Below are positions 25,321 through 34,243 of a DNA stretch of 64,000 nt, piece by piece; within the stretch, counting starts at the first letter, position 1; each line of letters begins with the position of its first letter. Source of the stretch: Baaleninema simplex PCC 7105 (GTDB taxonomy: Bacteria; Cyanobacteriota; Cyanobacteriia; Cyanobacteriales; Geitlerinemataceae). The position numbers were made by a program, and so were the translations under genes. The stretch lies in NCBI RefSeq assembly GCF_000332355.1, contig NZ_KB235958.1, forward strand, positions 3,841,986 to 3,905,985, given 5' to 3'. The notes below the pieces were generated by a model. The model saw only the letters and a program-made list of their open reading frames with translations. It had not been told where the DNA came from and ran no database searches.

Positions 25321-27837
25321 TTACGCCCCGGCGTTTGACGTCAACAAGACCCCTTGACTGTCGTGCAACTCGAACGATCGCACGTCTTCAATTTCGACCC
25401 CTGGAGAGGCGATCGCCACCGTCGATTCGTCCCAATCCAACTGCAACCAATCCCCCAACGTCACCGTCAGCGGATCGCCGCCCATATGAACCACCATCGC
25501 CACCCGTTCCCCGTTGTCCGGGGCGGTTCGCATTCCGTAATACACCGTGCGCGTGTCTTCGTCGATGTGGTTGAAGCGATCGCGTCCGCCGCAATTGTGT
25601 CCCAACCACGGACGCTGTAACCGAAACTGACGCAACGCCAAGTTATACGCCGTCTGTTCCGGGTTCAAAAACTCTTCGTGCAGCCAGACGTTACAAATTT
25701 CGTGGGCGTCTTCCATGAACACACGGGCAAAATCCTTCAATTTACCCACGTCTAACTCGGTCAAAATGGGTGACTTATCGGGAACGTTGAGTTTTTGCAA
25801 CTCTGCCGCCGATTTGCGTTCCGTCGCTTCGGCTTTCGCCTCCTCCGTTTCCGAAAACGCTCCCAAATGACGCTGACAAATCTGCGCCACCGCATCGAGA
25901 TCGTAGTCGGTTTCTGCGATCGCGTCGTGGAGTCCCCGCATAAACTGACGCAACTCGCCCAACTTACTGAATCCCATCTGTTTTAACCGGGGGAAAATAC
26001 CCGCATTGGCGTACACCTCGGGTTCGACTTGCCAATCGAGAAATCCCGCTTCCTCGGCAACTACTTTCACCCCGTAGCGATCGTCCGTGTTGCGGAGAAA
26101 GCCCCAAGGTGCGCGCATCGTACAGTTGATAAAATCCATCGGAAGACCGGGACTAAACCCATACACCAACATAGAAATTGCCGGATTGTCGTAGGCGTTG
26201 TTCAACACCTCTGGCAGCGTTTGCCCTAAATTCCAGTTCACGGGCAAACTGGGATCGACTTGCGTACCTCGGCGTAGGGTGTCGTGGTTGCCGCATCCGG
26301 TAATCCAGTTTTCCCCCACTTGCATCACCTCGCAGACGCGACGCCATTTCCGACTCCAGAACTTCGTCAGACTGGGGGTGTTGTGGGCGAAAATCAGCGG
26401 TCCCCACTGGAAACTCTCCGGCAAAAATTCGACAATGTCGCGATAGGTGGAAATCTCTTCCCAACCTTCGGCGGGCCAGGGTCGTCCGTCCTCGAAAATG
26501 GCGAAGGGATAGCGGCAACTGTCGCCGATTTCCTGGGGAACCCGTGCCATTTCCTGTAAATAGACATCGTCGTATTCGACGCGGCCGGACATAGGGTTGA
26601 AATATTTAAAATCCTGCGCCCCATCGACGCGGATACCGTCGATACCGGTGTTGGCTTTGCGTCGCTGCATTTCGAGTAAAATGGCGCGAACCACGGGGTT
26701 TTGATGGTTCACGTCCTGGCCGTACATATTCGGACCTTTGAGAAATCGTCCGTTGAGGAGGTTCAACGCCTGGTTGTCGGCATGGCCGTAGACGATATCG
26801 TAGATGACTTGAATCGGGCCGCTGTGGAAGTTGTGCAAGGTGGAGACGAATTCCACCACTTCGTCGGGACGCTGGGTTTCGAGAACGGCGGGATTGGTGG
26901 CCGCCATGCCGAAAATCACGATGTCGTATCCCCAGTTTTCTGTATCGGGTTTTTTGAGGGTGACGACGATTTCGTCGGTTTCGTATTCGATCGCTTCGCT
27001 GTCAGGGTCCATTTTCAAGCGATCTTCTTCGTCGCAGAGAAAAAAGCCTTTCCCATGGTCGCGATCGCCCAAATATTCGACCGTCGGCTCGATGGGTAAC
27101 AGTTGTACCGCCTCGTACCCCACGTAATTCTGTTCGGCGGGGGTCAGATCTTCCCCCTTGGCGAGTTTGTCGGAAATCCGCTGGAACAGCCGCGTCAGCC
27201 CCGCTAAAGACCCTTCTGGAGAAGCGGTGTTAACGTGCAGTTGCAGGATGTTTTGGGGCGATTTGACGCGAACGGGGGTTCCGTCTTCGCTGGCGAAGTT
27301 GTGAAAATACCGTAAATCTTCCCGTTCTTGTTGCAGGCGATCGCGATCGTACAGTTCTGCTGGGGCGTACACGCCGTAAGGGAGGGAATCGGCGAGAAAA
27401 TCTCCGATGGTGCGAATTTCGTTGTCGTAGTCGAGATATCGCAACCAATACAACGACCCGAATCGCTCTTTCGTTCCCGGTTGCATTCCCGTCAACACGC
27501 CCCACATATACTCTCCTTGACGTTCGAGGTTGACGTACTCGCGACGGAATTTGACGGTTTGCAAGTCCGAAAAGGGATTAATGGGATCGAGGGGAGTGAA
27601 GATTTCCAGGTAAATGTTTTTCGGTTGGATTTCACCGGGACTCAATTCGGGAACCCAAAACCCGATTTCAGTCAGTCCGTCGGAACGATACCATGCTCCT
27701 AATTTCGTCGCCAGGGTTTGGGCTTTGTGAAACAGGGTTTCGTCAGAATTTTCGACGGATTCTGCCCAGTCGAGTAATTTTTGTGTTTCTTCTTCAACCA
27801 GTTTGATTTTTGATGCAGTGTTTACTGTCGCAACCAT
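25321..27837 (-). CDS. gghA: glucosylglycerol hydrolase-like protein (GghA/Slr1670 type)
   Basis: 838-residue protein with a GH13-like core: GIDGIRVDGAQDFKYF carries the candidate nucleophile aspartate, AIFEDGRPWPAEGW the region of the acid/base, and CGNHDTLRRGTQ the third catalytic-site element. The whole chain resembles the cyanobacterial family typified by Synechocystis Slr1670, reported as glucosylglycerol hydrolase; I recall this from memory and cannot align it here. It would release glucose and glycerol from the osmolyte glucosylglycerol. The ATG at 27837 is chosen because AAGGAGAG lies upstream; a longer frame exists. It follows glgB with an intervening terminator, so the two may be separately expressed. 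Confidence 0.75.
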   Translation of the reverse strand: MVATVNTASKIKLVEEETQKLLDWAESVENSDETLFHKAQTLATKLGAWYRSDGLTEIGFWVPELSPGEIQPKNIYLEIFTPLDPINPFSDLQTVKFRREYVNLERQGEYMWGVLTGMQPGTKERFGSLYWLRYLDYDNEIRTIGDFLADSLPYGVYAPAELYDRDRLQQEREDLRYFHNFASEDGTPVRVKSPQNILQLHVNTASPEGSLAGLTRLFQRISDKLAKGEDLTPAEQNYVGYEAVQLLPIEPTVEYLGDRDHGKGFFLCDEEDRLKMDPDSEAIEYETDEIVVTLKKPDTENWGYDIVIFGMAATNPAVLETQRPDEVVEFVSTLHNFHSGPIQVIYDIVYGHADNQALNLLNGRFLKGPNMYGQDVNHQNPVVRAILLEMQRRKANTGIDGIRVDGAQDFKYFNPMSGRVEYDDVYLQEMARVPQEIGDSCRYPFAIFEDGRPWPAEGWEEISTYRDIVEFLPESFQWGPLIFAHNTPSLTKFWSRKWRRVCEVMQVGENWITGCGNHDTLRRGTQVDPSLPVNWNLGQTLPEVLNNAYDNPAISMLVYGFSPGLPMDFINCTMRAPWGFLRNTDDRYGVKVVAEEAGFLDWQVEPEVYANAGIFPRLKQMGFSKLGELRQFMRGLHDAIAETDYDLDAVAQICQRHLGAFSETEEAKAEATERKSAAELQKLNVPDKSPILTELDVGKLKDFARVFMEDAHEICNVWLHEEFLNPEQTAYNLALRQFRLQRPWLGHNCGGRDRFNHIDEDTRTVYYGMRTAPDNGERVAMVVHMGGDPLTVTLGDWLQLDWDESTVAIASPGVEIEDVRSFELHDSQGVLLTSNAGA

Positions 27838-27975
27838 TAGAATTTCTCTCCTTTTAAAAAATTCCATCTCGAAATACCGCGATCGATCCAATCCAAAAGG
27901 ATAATCTATGTTTTGGAGGCGATCGATGGTCGGGTTTTTCAAAAATTTGAACTTGCTGGAACACACCGTCCCTAT

Positions 27976-28155
27976 GGGTGCATCTCAATGGATGTAGAAA
28001 CACGAAGCTCTGGGGAGGTTGGACTTCGGCAACGCTGCCGTCCACGGGTGGAACGGAGTGGAACCCAACAGCCGCTCGGAAAGCGTCGATCGGTGCGTAG
28101 CACTATCGAGTAGGTCAGCTCGTATCCGATGAATTTACATTTTTGAGAGTCACCC
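27976..28155. mobile_element. MITE-like element, GGTGCATCTCA family, copy A
   Basis: Begins GGGTGCATCTCA and ends TGAGAGTCACCC, imperfect inverted ends. Its interior (TCTGGGGAGGTTGGACTTCGG, ACCCAACAGC, TTACATTTTTGAG) is clearly related to copy B at 33099-33230. No coding capacity; flanking 9-mers CGTCCCTAT and GCCCCCATC do not match, so any target duplication has decayed. Confidence 0.7.
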
Positions 28156-28202
28156 GCCCCCATCATGGAAGGCGCGTTATTTTTTAGTCACTCGTCGATC
28201 GG

Positions 28203-28252
28203 CAAAATCAAAAACTGTAGATTGAATTTTGCACGCTCAACCTACAGTTTTG
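28203..28252 (-). terminator. terminator of glgB
   Basis: Leftward hairpin: AAAACTGTAG pairs with CTACAGTTTT (28242-28251 with 28211-28220), extended inside by TTGA/TCAA, followed on the minus strand by a T-rich tail. It starts 14 bases after the glgB stop. Confidence 0.8.
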
Positions 28253-28265
28253 GCGTGTCAAATCG

Positions 28266-30524
28266 TTACCGTTGCGATTTCTGGGGATTGTATTTAAACA
28301 CCACTACGCTCAACGGTGGCAAACACAAATCTAAGGCGAATTTCCATTTAGGATTCGACCAGTGAGTCGACCATTTACCGCCCATATTACCCATATTGCT
28401 GCCGCCGTAATTTTCCGCGTCGCTGTTGAAAATTTCGTCGTAAAATCCCGGTTGAGGAACGCCAACCCAGTAATTTTCTTTAGGAATGGGCGTGAAGTTA
28501 CACACCGTCACGACGAATTCTTGAGTGTGTTTATCCTTTCGCAAAAACGAGACGATACTGTTATCGGCATCGTTACAATCGATCCATTCAAACCCTTCAA
28601 AGGAAAAGTCTTGCGTGTACAACGCGGGTTGACTGCGATACAACTGATTCAAATCGCAGAAAAACTGTTTGAGTTTCTGATGGGGTTCGTGGTTCAACAA
28701 ATCCCAATCGAGATCGTCCCAAACGTTCCACTCTCGTCCTTGTCCGAACTCCATCCCCATAAACATGGTTTTCTTACCGGGATGGGTAAACATATAGGCG
28801 AACAAACACCGCAAATTCGCGAATTTCTGCCAGTCGTCCCCCGGCATTTTGTCGAACAGGCTGCCCTTTCCGTGAACCACTTCGTCGTGAGACAACGCCA
28901 GCATGAAGTTTTCGCTGAACGCATACATCAAACTAAAGGTGACGTGGTTGTGGTGGTAGCGGCGATAGACGGGATCGATGCTGAAGTAATCCAGCATATC
29001 GTGCATCCAGCCCATGTTCCATTTGAAGTTAAAGCCCAAGCCGCCGAGATACGTGGGACGCGACACTAACGGCCAGGCGGTCGATTCTTCGGCGATCGAC
29101 AGAATTCCGGGGTAGTAGCCGAAAATTAAATAGTTGAGTTGGCGTAGAAAATCCGCAGCTTCTAAGTTCTCGTTCCCACCGTATTTGTTGGGTATCCACT
29201 CGCCATCTTTGCGGTTGTAGTCGAGATACAACATCGAGGCGACGGCATCGACGCGAATTCCGTCGATGTGGTACTTGTCAAACCAAAACAGGGCGTTGGA
29301 AACGAGGAAGTTGCGGACTTCGTTGCGGCCGTAGTTGAACACGTAAGTTCCCCATTCTTGATGTTCGCCTTGACGGGGATCGGCGTGTTCGTAGAGGTGT
29401 GTTCCGTCGAAGAAGGCTAAGCCGTGGTCGTCTTTGGGGAAGTGACCGGGAACCCAATCGACGATGACGCCGATGTCGTTTTGGTGGCACTGGTCTACAA
29501 AATACATGAAGTCTTCGGGACTTCCGTAGCGGGAGGAGGGGGAGAAGTACCCGGTGACTTGGTATCCCCAAGATCCATCGAAGGGATGTTCGGCGACGGG
29601 CATCAGTTCGATGTGGGTGTAGCCGAGTTCTTTGATATAGGGAATCAGGCGATCGCCCAGTTCGCGATAGGTCAAAAAGCGACCTTCGGGTTTTTGGGAG
29701 ACGCGGACGACTTTTCCGCTTTCGGGGGGATCGTCTGCACGGGTATGCAACCACGATCCGGCGTGCATTTCGTAGATGGAAACGGGGAGATCGTGAGGGT
29801 CGCTGTGACGTCGTTGTTCTAGCCAGTCGCGATCGCCCCATTGGTAGGTATCTAAGTCGGCGACGACGGAGGCGGTGTCGGGTCGCACTTCGCGATCGAA
29901 TCCGTAAGGATCGGATTTGAGGTAAATGTGACCCTGGGGATTTTTGATTTCGTATTTGTAGAGGGTTCCCGGCTTCAGTTCGGGAACGAACAGTTCCCAG
30001 ATGCCGTTTTGCGTCAGGCGCATTTGGTGTTCGCGGCCGTCCCAGTTGTTGAAGTCGCCCACGACGGAGACGTTGCGGGCGTTGGGGGCCCAAACGGCGA
30101 AGTATACACCCGCGATGCCGTCTACGCTGTCTAAGTGCGCCCCGAGTTTTTCGTAAATGCGGTGGTGGTTCCCTTCGCCAAACAGGAAAAAGTCAAAGTC
30201 GGTAAATCGAGGCGATCGAAAGGCATAGGGGTCGTAAAACACTCGTTCGCGATCGCCTTCTCTGACTTTGAGTTGGTAGTTCTTCAGTTCGGGAACGTCG
30301 ATCGCACACTCGAAAAAGTTGGGGTGGTGAACGGCTTTCATGGGGTATTCTTGCCGTTCTTCGGGACGAACCACCCAGGCGGCTTCGGCTTTGGGCAGAT
30401 AGGCCCGGACGACCCACTGGCTTTTTCCGTTGTCTGAGATTTTGTGCGATCCGAGGATTTCAAAGGGGTTGTGATGTTGGTTGTTGGCAATGCGATCGAT
30501 CTGTTCGGTGGCAATGGAGGTCAT
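28266..30524 (-). CDS. glgB: 1,4-alpha-glucan (glycogen) branching enzyme
   Basis: GH13 enzyme that cuts alpha-1,4 glucan chains and re-attaches them through alpha-1,6 bonds. N-terminal CBM48 modules (HHNPFEILGSH, FAVWAPNARNVSVVGDFNNW) precede the catalytic barrel: GVIVDWVPGHFPKD, the nucleophile aspartate in DGIRVDAVASMLY, the acid/base glutamate in LSIAEESTAWP and LSHDEVVHGK. Length is 752 residues from the ATG at 30524 (MTSIATEQIDRI), normal for cyanobacterial GlgB; a longer frame to 30602 adds unconserved residues. No strong ribosome site precedes the ATG. Confidence 0.97.
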   Translation of the reverse strand: MTSIATEQIDRIANNQHHNPFEILGSHKISDNGKSQWVVRAYLPKAEAAWVVRPEERQEYPMKAVHHPNFFECAIDVPELKNYQLKVREGDRERVFYDPYAFRSPRFTDFDFFLFGEGNHHRIYEKLGAHLDSVDGIAGVYFAVWAPNARNVSVVGDFNNWDGREHQMRLTQNGIWELFVPELKPGTLYKYEIKNPQGHIYLKSDPYGFDREVRPDTASVVADLDTYQWGDRDWLEQRRHSDPHDLPVSIYEMHAGSWLHTRADDPPESGKVVRVSQKPEGRFLTYRELGDRLIPYIKELGYTHIELMPVAEHPFDGSWGYQVTGYFSPSSRYGSPEDFMYFVDQCHQNDIGVIVDWVPGHFPKDDHGLAFFDGTHLYEHADPRQGEHQEWGTYVFNYGRNEVRNFLVSNALFWFDKYHIDGIRVDAVASMLYLDYNRKDGEWIPNKYGGNENLEAADFLRQLNYLIFGYYPGILSIAEESTAWPLVSRPTYLGGLGFNFKWNMGWMHDMLDYFSIDPVYRRYHHNHVTFSLMYAFSENFMLALSHDEVVHGKGSLFDKMPGDDWQKFANLRCLFAYMFTHPGKKTMFMGMEFGQGREWNVWDDLDWDLLNHEPHQKLKQFFCDLNQLYRSQPALYTQDFSFEGFEWIDCNDADNSIVSFLRKDKHTQEFVVTVCNFTPIPKENYWVGVPQPGFYDEIFNSDAENYGGSNMGNMGGKWSTHWSNPKWKFALDLCLPPLSVVVFKYNPQKSQR

Positions 30525-30658
30525 AAAGGAAGATGACTCAGTTTGAGGTTTGCAGAGGGATGGCTTTTCAAAAACGAGCGATCGCCCGATGAATATCGCC
30601 AAAATTCAAAGGTTTTGGTGCGACCTTATCTCATCCTCGAGAGGTCGGTCGTCTGTCC

Positions 30659-32089
30659 CTAGGTAGAGTCTTGGGACGAGGCGGCGGCGTTTTCCCGTTC
30701 GATGCGATCGAAGACCGCTTCGACATCTTCGATGGTTTCTTCGGGAGTGCGTTCGGCCGATCGCTGCACGTAATTGATTTTCACTTCTTCGAGAAGGTCG
30801 GATAACAAGGTCTGCAATTCGTCTAAGGTCTTCTCGTCTTGAAGTTCTTGCCGCAACGCCACTTGAAATTCTTGGGTCAGTTCGTCGAAGCGTTCCCGTC
30901 CGATTTCGTCGGCGTAGGCGTTGGCTAAAGCGTCGCAGGTGGCGTTGGCCAGGTAGTTGGACAAGTTATCGATGGTGTCTTGAGGCAAATGTTGTAAGGC
31001 GGGAATGCGTTCGATGAGTTCGACGAACGCCGATTCGCGAAAAGCACTGTCGAGGGAATAGTGCAGCAGCGATCGCAGTTCCGGTTGTACTTCGGGTAAG
31101 ACGCGATAAATGGTCAGTTGCAACAGGCGATCGGTAATGGTTTCTAGGGTATTGGCGTCGCCGACGCTAATGTAGGACGAGGGTTGCAAAATCGCCCGGG
31201 CCATGTCTCCTTCGGTAATTGCCTCCTGTGCCTGGTTTAACGTGCGAACGGTGACGAACTCCGACACGCGATCGGAGAGATACGCTGCTGGTTCGTAGGT
31301 AATCTGCGAGAGAATCCCTTCCATGTTCGCCACTTTCGACTGGTGCAGTCTTACGGCGACGGGGATAATTCGCAACCACCGCCAAATGGGAACCAGTAAA
31401 AACAGGTCGTACCATCGTCGTAACATGGCGTCTCCCCAGCTTACACCGGGACGACGGCGAGAGACGAAAAAGGTCAGCGCGAGGTATTCGATGGCGAAAA
31501 AGGCAATAAACCAAGCGTCGATGCGCCAGTACCAATCGACAGGTTGGCCGTAATCGTCGGTGGGGCGGTAATAGTTACCGTCGAGTAGGGGGGCGATGCG
31601 GGTTTGGAAAAATGCTAGTTCCGATCGCACGCCGTAAGTCTGTAAGTAGTCTGTCGTCCAAAAGCGACGCAAGGCTTGTTTGGCGGAATCGCTACCAACG
31701 CGATCGCTGACGCGTCGTTGTAGTTTGGCGAAGGTGGCGAATTTTCCCGATCCGGTAAAGGGGTTTTCGTCGATGAGGGCGTCACTTTGCGATCGCAACC
31801 CGGTTAGTAAGGCTTCGGTTTGTTGGGATTCGAGACCGGATTCGCCCACGAGATCGACGAGGCGATCGACGCTCTCGAGATATTTTTCGGTTTGAGGGTG
31901 GGGTTCGATGCCTTTGACGGGATCGTAAAGGGTCACGAGTTCGGGAACGTAGCGTAAATAGACGTCCCGCATGGTAATGTAACTGAGGTCGAACAATCCT
32001 AAAAACAGGTTGAACGCCGCAAGAATCGCCGTGAATTTTGCCCACCAAGCAATCCATTTTTTAGAGGGATATTTGAGGGTCTGTAGCAT
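30659..32089 (-). CDS. hypothetical membrane protein with ion-channel-like voltage-sensor region
   Basis: 476 residues. A first helix (about 16-36) precedes a large extracytoplasmic segment of roughly 150 residues; a second helix (WFIAFFAIEYLALTFFVS) is followed by an Arg-rich segment WYDLFLLVPIWRWLRIIPVAVRLHQS that resembles the S3-S4 part of voltage-sensor domains. The C-terminal 250 residues are soluble, mostly helical and acidic, with no pore-loop motif visible. The architecture suggests a sensor or channel-related protein. I do not recognise a named family and assign no function. Confidence 0.75.
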   Translation of the reverse strand: MLQTLKYPSKKWIAWWAKFTAILAAFNLFLGLFDLSYITMRDVYLRYVPELVTLYDPVKGIEPHPQTEKYLESVDRLVDLVGESGLESQQTEALLTGLRSQSDALIDENPFTGSGKFATFAKLQRRVSDRVGSDSAKQALRRFWTTDYLQTYGVRSELAFFQTRIAPLLDGNYYRPTDDYGQPVDWYWRIDAWFIAFFAIEYLALTFFVSRRRPGVSWGDAMLRRWYDLFLLVPIWRWLRIIPVAVRLHQSKVANMEGILSQITYEPAAYLSDRVSEFVTVRTLNQAQEAITEGDMARAILQPSSYISVGDANTLETITDRLLQLTIYRVLPEVQPELRSLLHYSLDSAFRESAFVELIERIPALQHLPQDTIDNLSNYLANATCDALANAYADEIGRERFDELTQEFQVALRQELQDEKTLDELQTLLSDLLEEVKINYVQRSAERTPEETIEDVEAVFDRIERENAAASSQDST

Positions 32090-32183
32090 CGCAATAACGA
32101 GAATTTATGAAAGATTGGAGAATAGGATTTGAATGTAAACAAAATCGCTCAGACAACCCCTGTTTCTCTAATACCAAAGGAAT

Positions 32184-32207
32184 AAGCTCAGCGGGAAAGC
32201 TGAGCTT
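32184..32207 (-). terminator. hairpin after the Psb34-motif gene
   Basis: Perfect nine-base stem AAGCTCAGC / GCTGAGCTT with a six-base loop, 26 bases beyond the stop of the leftward gene at 32233. The tail is only weakly T-rich on the minus strand, so this is a possible terminator or processing hairpin. Confidence 0.55.
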
Positions 32208-32232
32208 GGGCTGTCAGATTCAGTTGATGGGT

Positions 32233-32598
32233 TTAGAACAAGCCAGGGCCTTTACCACGGCGGTCTTCTCCGACTTCGAGTTTGCCGTCTTCGTCGGTTT
32301 CGTTGACGGTTTCTACTTCTTCAGCCCGTTGCTGCTCGAGTGCTTCCTTTTTCTCGCGGCGATCGCCGGGAACTTCGTAATACATTTCCGGTTCGATGGC
32401 GTAGTTGTTCGCCAAGCCTTCGCGATCGACGGTGTAACCTTTAGTGGTGTCGATGTGTCCTTCGCTGGGATCTTTGGCCGGTTCGGGAGTTTCTTGAAAG
32501 TTTTCACCTTCGCGTTTTAACCGTTCTCCGGTTTCGGTAGGAAGGATTTCGCGATCGTAATGTAGGTTTTCAGCGTCCGGTGTCGGTTTGATACTCAT
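32233..32598 (-). CDS. hydrophilic protein containing a Psb34-like NNYAIEPEMYYE motif
   Basis: 121 residues, highly charged and with no membrane segment. The centre reads YTVDREGLANNYAIEPEMYY, close to the N-terminal signature of the Ssl1498/Psb34 light-harvesting-like family (pattern YTxDExGxLNNxAxEPxMY), but the C-terminal helix of Psb34 is absent; instead a Glu-rich stretch (REKKEALEQQRAEEVE) follows. The ATG at 32598 is fixed by GGAG eight bases upstream; the frame is open further. It is 111 bases downstream of a Psb35-like gene on the same strand, so a role around CP47 or photosystem II assembly is a reasonable inference, unproved. Confidence 0.7.
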   Translation of the reverse strand: MSIKPTPDAENLHYDREILPTETGERLKREGENFQETPEPAKDPSEGHIDTTKGYTVDREGLANNYAIEPEMYYEVPGDRREKKEALEQQRAEEVETVNETDEDGKLEVGEDRRGKGPGLF

Positions 32599-32709
32599 AC
32601 TTTGGTCTCCTGATTTCGGTTGCTTACAAACAGAGCGTTTTGCTTCGATTCGCGATTGGAAGATTTTTTGACTTTGTTCCAATGCGACGAATTGAGAAAC
32701 GTCTTGGAT

Positions 32710-32904
32710 TTACTGGTTAGTGTCAATGTCGGGAACGACATCGGGACGTTCCTTATCTTGCCAACCGGGGGGACGTTTGGAGTTATACCAGGCGATCGAT
32801 CCTAACGTAGCGGCGGCAATGAATCCTACAACACCCACGGCAATTAAAGAAAGCGGGTATTGAAAGGCTTGTTGAGAGCCTTCAACTAATAAATACATAC
32901 TCAA
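32710..32904 (-). CDS. small single-helix protein, Psb35-like
   Basis: 64 residues: one transmembrane helix (about 18-38, PLSLIAVGVVGFIAAATLG) then SIAWYNSKRPPGWQDKERPD, which I recall as the conserved tail of the Ssl2148/Psb35 family. Psb35 stabilises the CP47 assembly module with high-light-inducible proteins in Synechocystis. Membership is by recollection of the motif, so moderate confidence. It is directly upstream of the Psb34-motif gene, which supports a photosystem II assembly context. Confidence 0.6.
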   Translation of the reverse strand: MSMYLLVEGSQQAFQYPLSLIAVGVVGFIAAATLGSIAWYNSKRPPGWQDKERPDVVPDIDTNQ

Positions 32905-33082
32905 AGTGTTTTACCTCGCGTGTTTCTTTATCTTCACTTCTTACTTTAACGAAAACGGCAGTTGTCTTACATCTATCTAGAAGTAGATTGTTTTGAGATG
33001 TTTGTGAATTTATCTAAAACTCTAGGTAGAGTCATCAATTGTTAGAGATTATCGGTTCGGTCGAGAGAATAAGCATTGAAAA

Positions 33083-33244
33083 TTAGGGCTAACACCTAGG
33101 GTGCATCTCACTTTTGTAAAAATATGTATGAGTCTGGGGTAGGTTGGGTTTCGGCTTCGCTCAACCCAACAGCAGCTAAATCGAGGACTCAAGCTTGCCT
33201 CCGATCGATTTACATTTTTGAGATGCACTCAACCTTAGCCCTAA
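33083..33244. mobile_element. MITE-like element, GGTGCATCTCA family, copy B
   Basis: Core 33099-33230 begins GGGTGCATCTCA and ends TGAGATGCACTC. The symmetry continues outward: TTAGGGCTAA at 33083-33092 mirrors TTAGCCCTAA at 33235-33244, giving about 30-base inverted ends. The interior has GGTTGGGTTTCGG ... CTCAACCCAAC, itself a hairpin, and shares blocks with copy A. Non-coding. Confidence 0.75.
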
Positions 33245-33340
33245 ATGTATTAATAGATGATAAATTTTCGATCGATTGAGTATTTGTGAAAATATTTCTA
33301 TAAAATTATTTTAGAAATAAAGAGCAGCGATCGCTCGACC

Positions 33341-33366
33341 CCCCAGTTTCCCGAGGGAAACTGGGG
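33341..33366 (-). terminator. GC-rich hairpin downstream of dps
   Basis: Perfect 12-base stem CCCCAGTTTCCC / GGGAAACTGGGG around a two-base centre, 68 bases after the dps stop. No T-run follows on either strand, so termination is possible but not shown; it could also protect the dps mRNA 3' end. Confidence 0.5.
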
Positions 33367-33433
33367 AGTTCGGACGCTAAGCCGTTAGAGAGTACCGACT
33401 TCATTCCAACAAACGGTAATAAATCTGAAGCGA

Positions 33434-33982
33434 TTACCGCACGCCGGTCGGCATTTCTTCACTGACGCTGGATTCGCGACCCGTTCCGTCTGCGGTAACA
33501 GATTCACCGCCGAGGAAGGAACGCAGCATCCACGCCATCTCTTCGTGGTCTTCCATCAATCCAGTTAAGAAATCGGCGGTACCTTCGTCGTCAAATTCTT
33601 CAGAGCAGCGATCGATATGACCGCGCAAGTTGCGAATAATTTGCTCGTGGTCGTTCATCAAGCGTTCGACCATCTGATTGGCTGTCGGCACGTCGCCGGG
33701 ATGTTCTTTAATCGACGACAGTTGTAAAAAGCCTTCGACGGTTCCGATGGGATAGCCACCCAACGCACGCACCCGTTCGGCACATTCGTCGATGCTTTCA
33801 GTCAGACTGGTATAGTGTTCTTCCCAAAGTTCGTGAAGCGTACGGAACTGAGGACCGACGACATCCCAGTGATATTTTTTCGTTTTGACCAACAGCAGGT
33901 ATAAGTCCGCTAAGTCTTGATTGAGAAGTTCGATAACTCCTTTACGTTGGCGATCGGTTAATCCAATATTAATCGGACGCAT
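33434..33982 (-). CDS. dps: Dps family ferritin-like DNA-protection protein
   Basis: 182 residues. The intersubunit ferroxidase site is readable: KKYHWDVVGPQFRTLHELWEEHY contains the conserved His, Asp and Glu pattern of Dps. A four-helix bundle follows (DHEQIIRNLRGHIDRC, DFLTGLMEDHEEMAWMLRSFL). Dps dodecamers oxidise ferrous iron with hydrogen peroxide and store it, limiting oxidative damage. The C-terminal tail (GGESVTADGTGRES) is polar and likely disordered. AAAGGAG lies upstream of the ATG. Confidence 0.95.
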   Translation of the reverse strand: MRPINIGLTDRQRKGVIELLNQDLADLYLLLVKTKKYHWDVVGPQFRTLHELWEEHYTSLTESIDECAERVRALGGYPIGTVEGFLQLSSIKEHPGDVPTANQMVERLMNDHEQIIRNLRGHIDRCSEEFDDEGTADFLTGLMEDHEEMAWMLRSFLGGESVTADGTGRESSVSEEMPTGVR

Positions 33983-34243
33983 ACTATAAAAAACTCCTTT
34001 CGTTTCGCTTCACCTCTATTACAACAACGAGCGGGGGGTGCAGTCGTCTGTCAAACGACAGATTGTGCGATCGGGGCGACGTTCGATGGAAAGAGAACTG
34101 TTCTATCTCGGCATTTTGGGCGATCGCACCCTCGACTCTCTCTCGAGTGGTAGATGACAAAACGGCAATTTCCGTCTAGGTTAGCGGTGCTTGTTAGGAA
34201 GAACGCCGCACGCTCTGCTGCGTTTTTTAAAGGAATCATCAAG

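Larger units (their letters stand above)
27838..28265. other. glgB-gghA gap: MITE-like element and terminator
   Basis: No gene in these 428 bases. The gap holds the 180-bp copy of the GGTGCATCTCA-ended repeat (27976-28155) and the glgB terminator (28203-28252). The remaining about 120 bases upstream of gghA must contain its promoter. Confidence 0.7.
32905..33433. other. 529-base gap: MITE copy B and a strong hairpin
   Basis: No supported gene. The gap contains the MITE-like repeat at 33083-33244 and a hairpin at 33341-33366. The about 180 bases nearest the Psb35-like gene are AT-rich and likely hold its promoter. Confidence 0.65.

Noticed and set aside
28362..29069. 235-codon rightward frame opposite glgB
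   Set aside because: Antisense shadow caused by codon bias; glgB is intact on the other strand.
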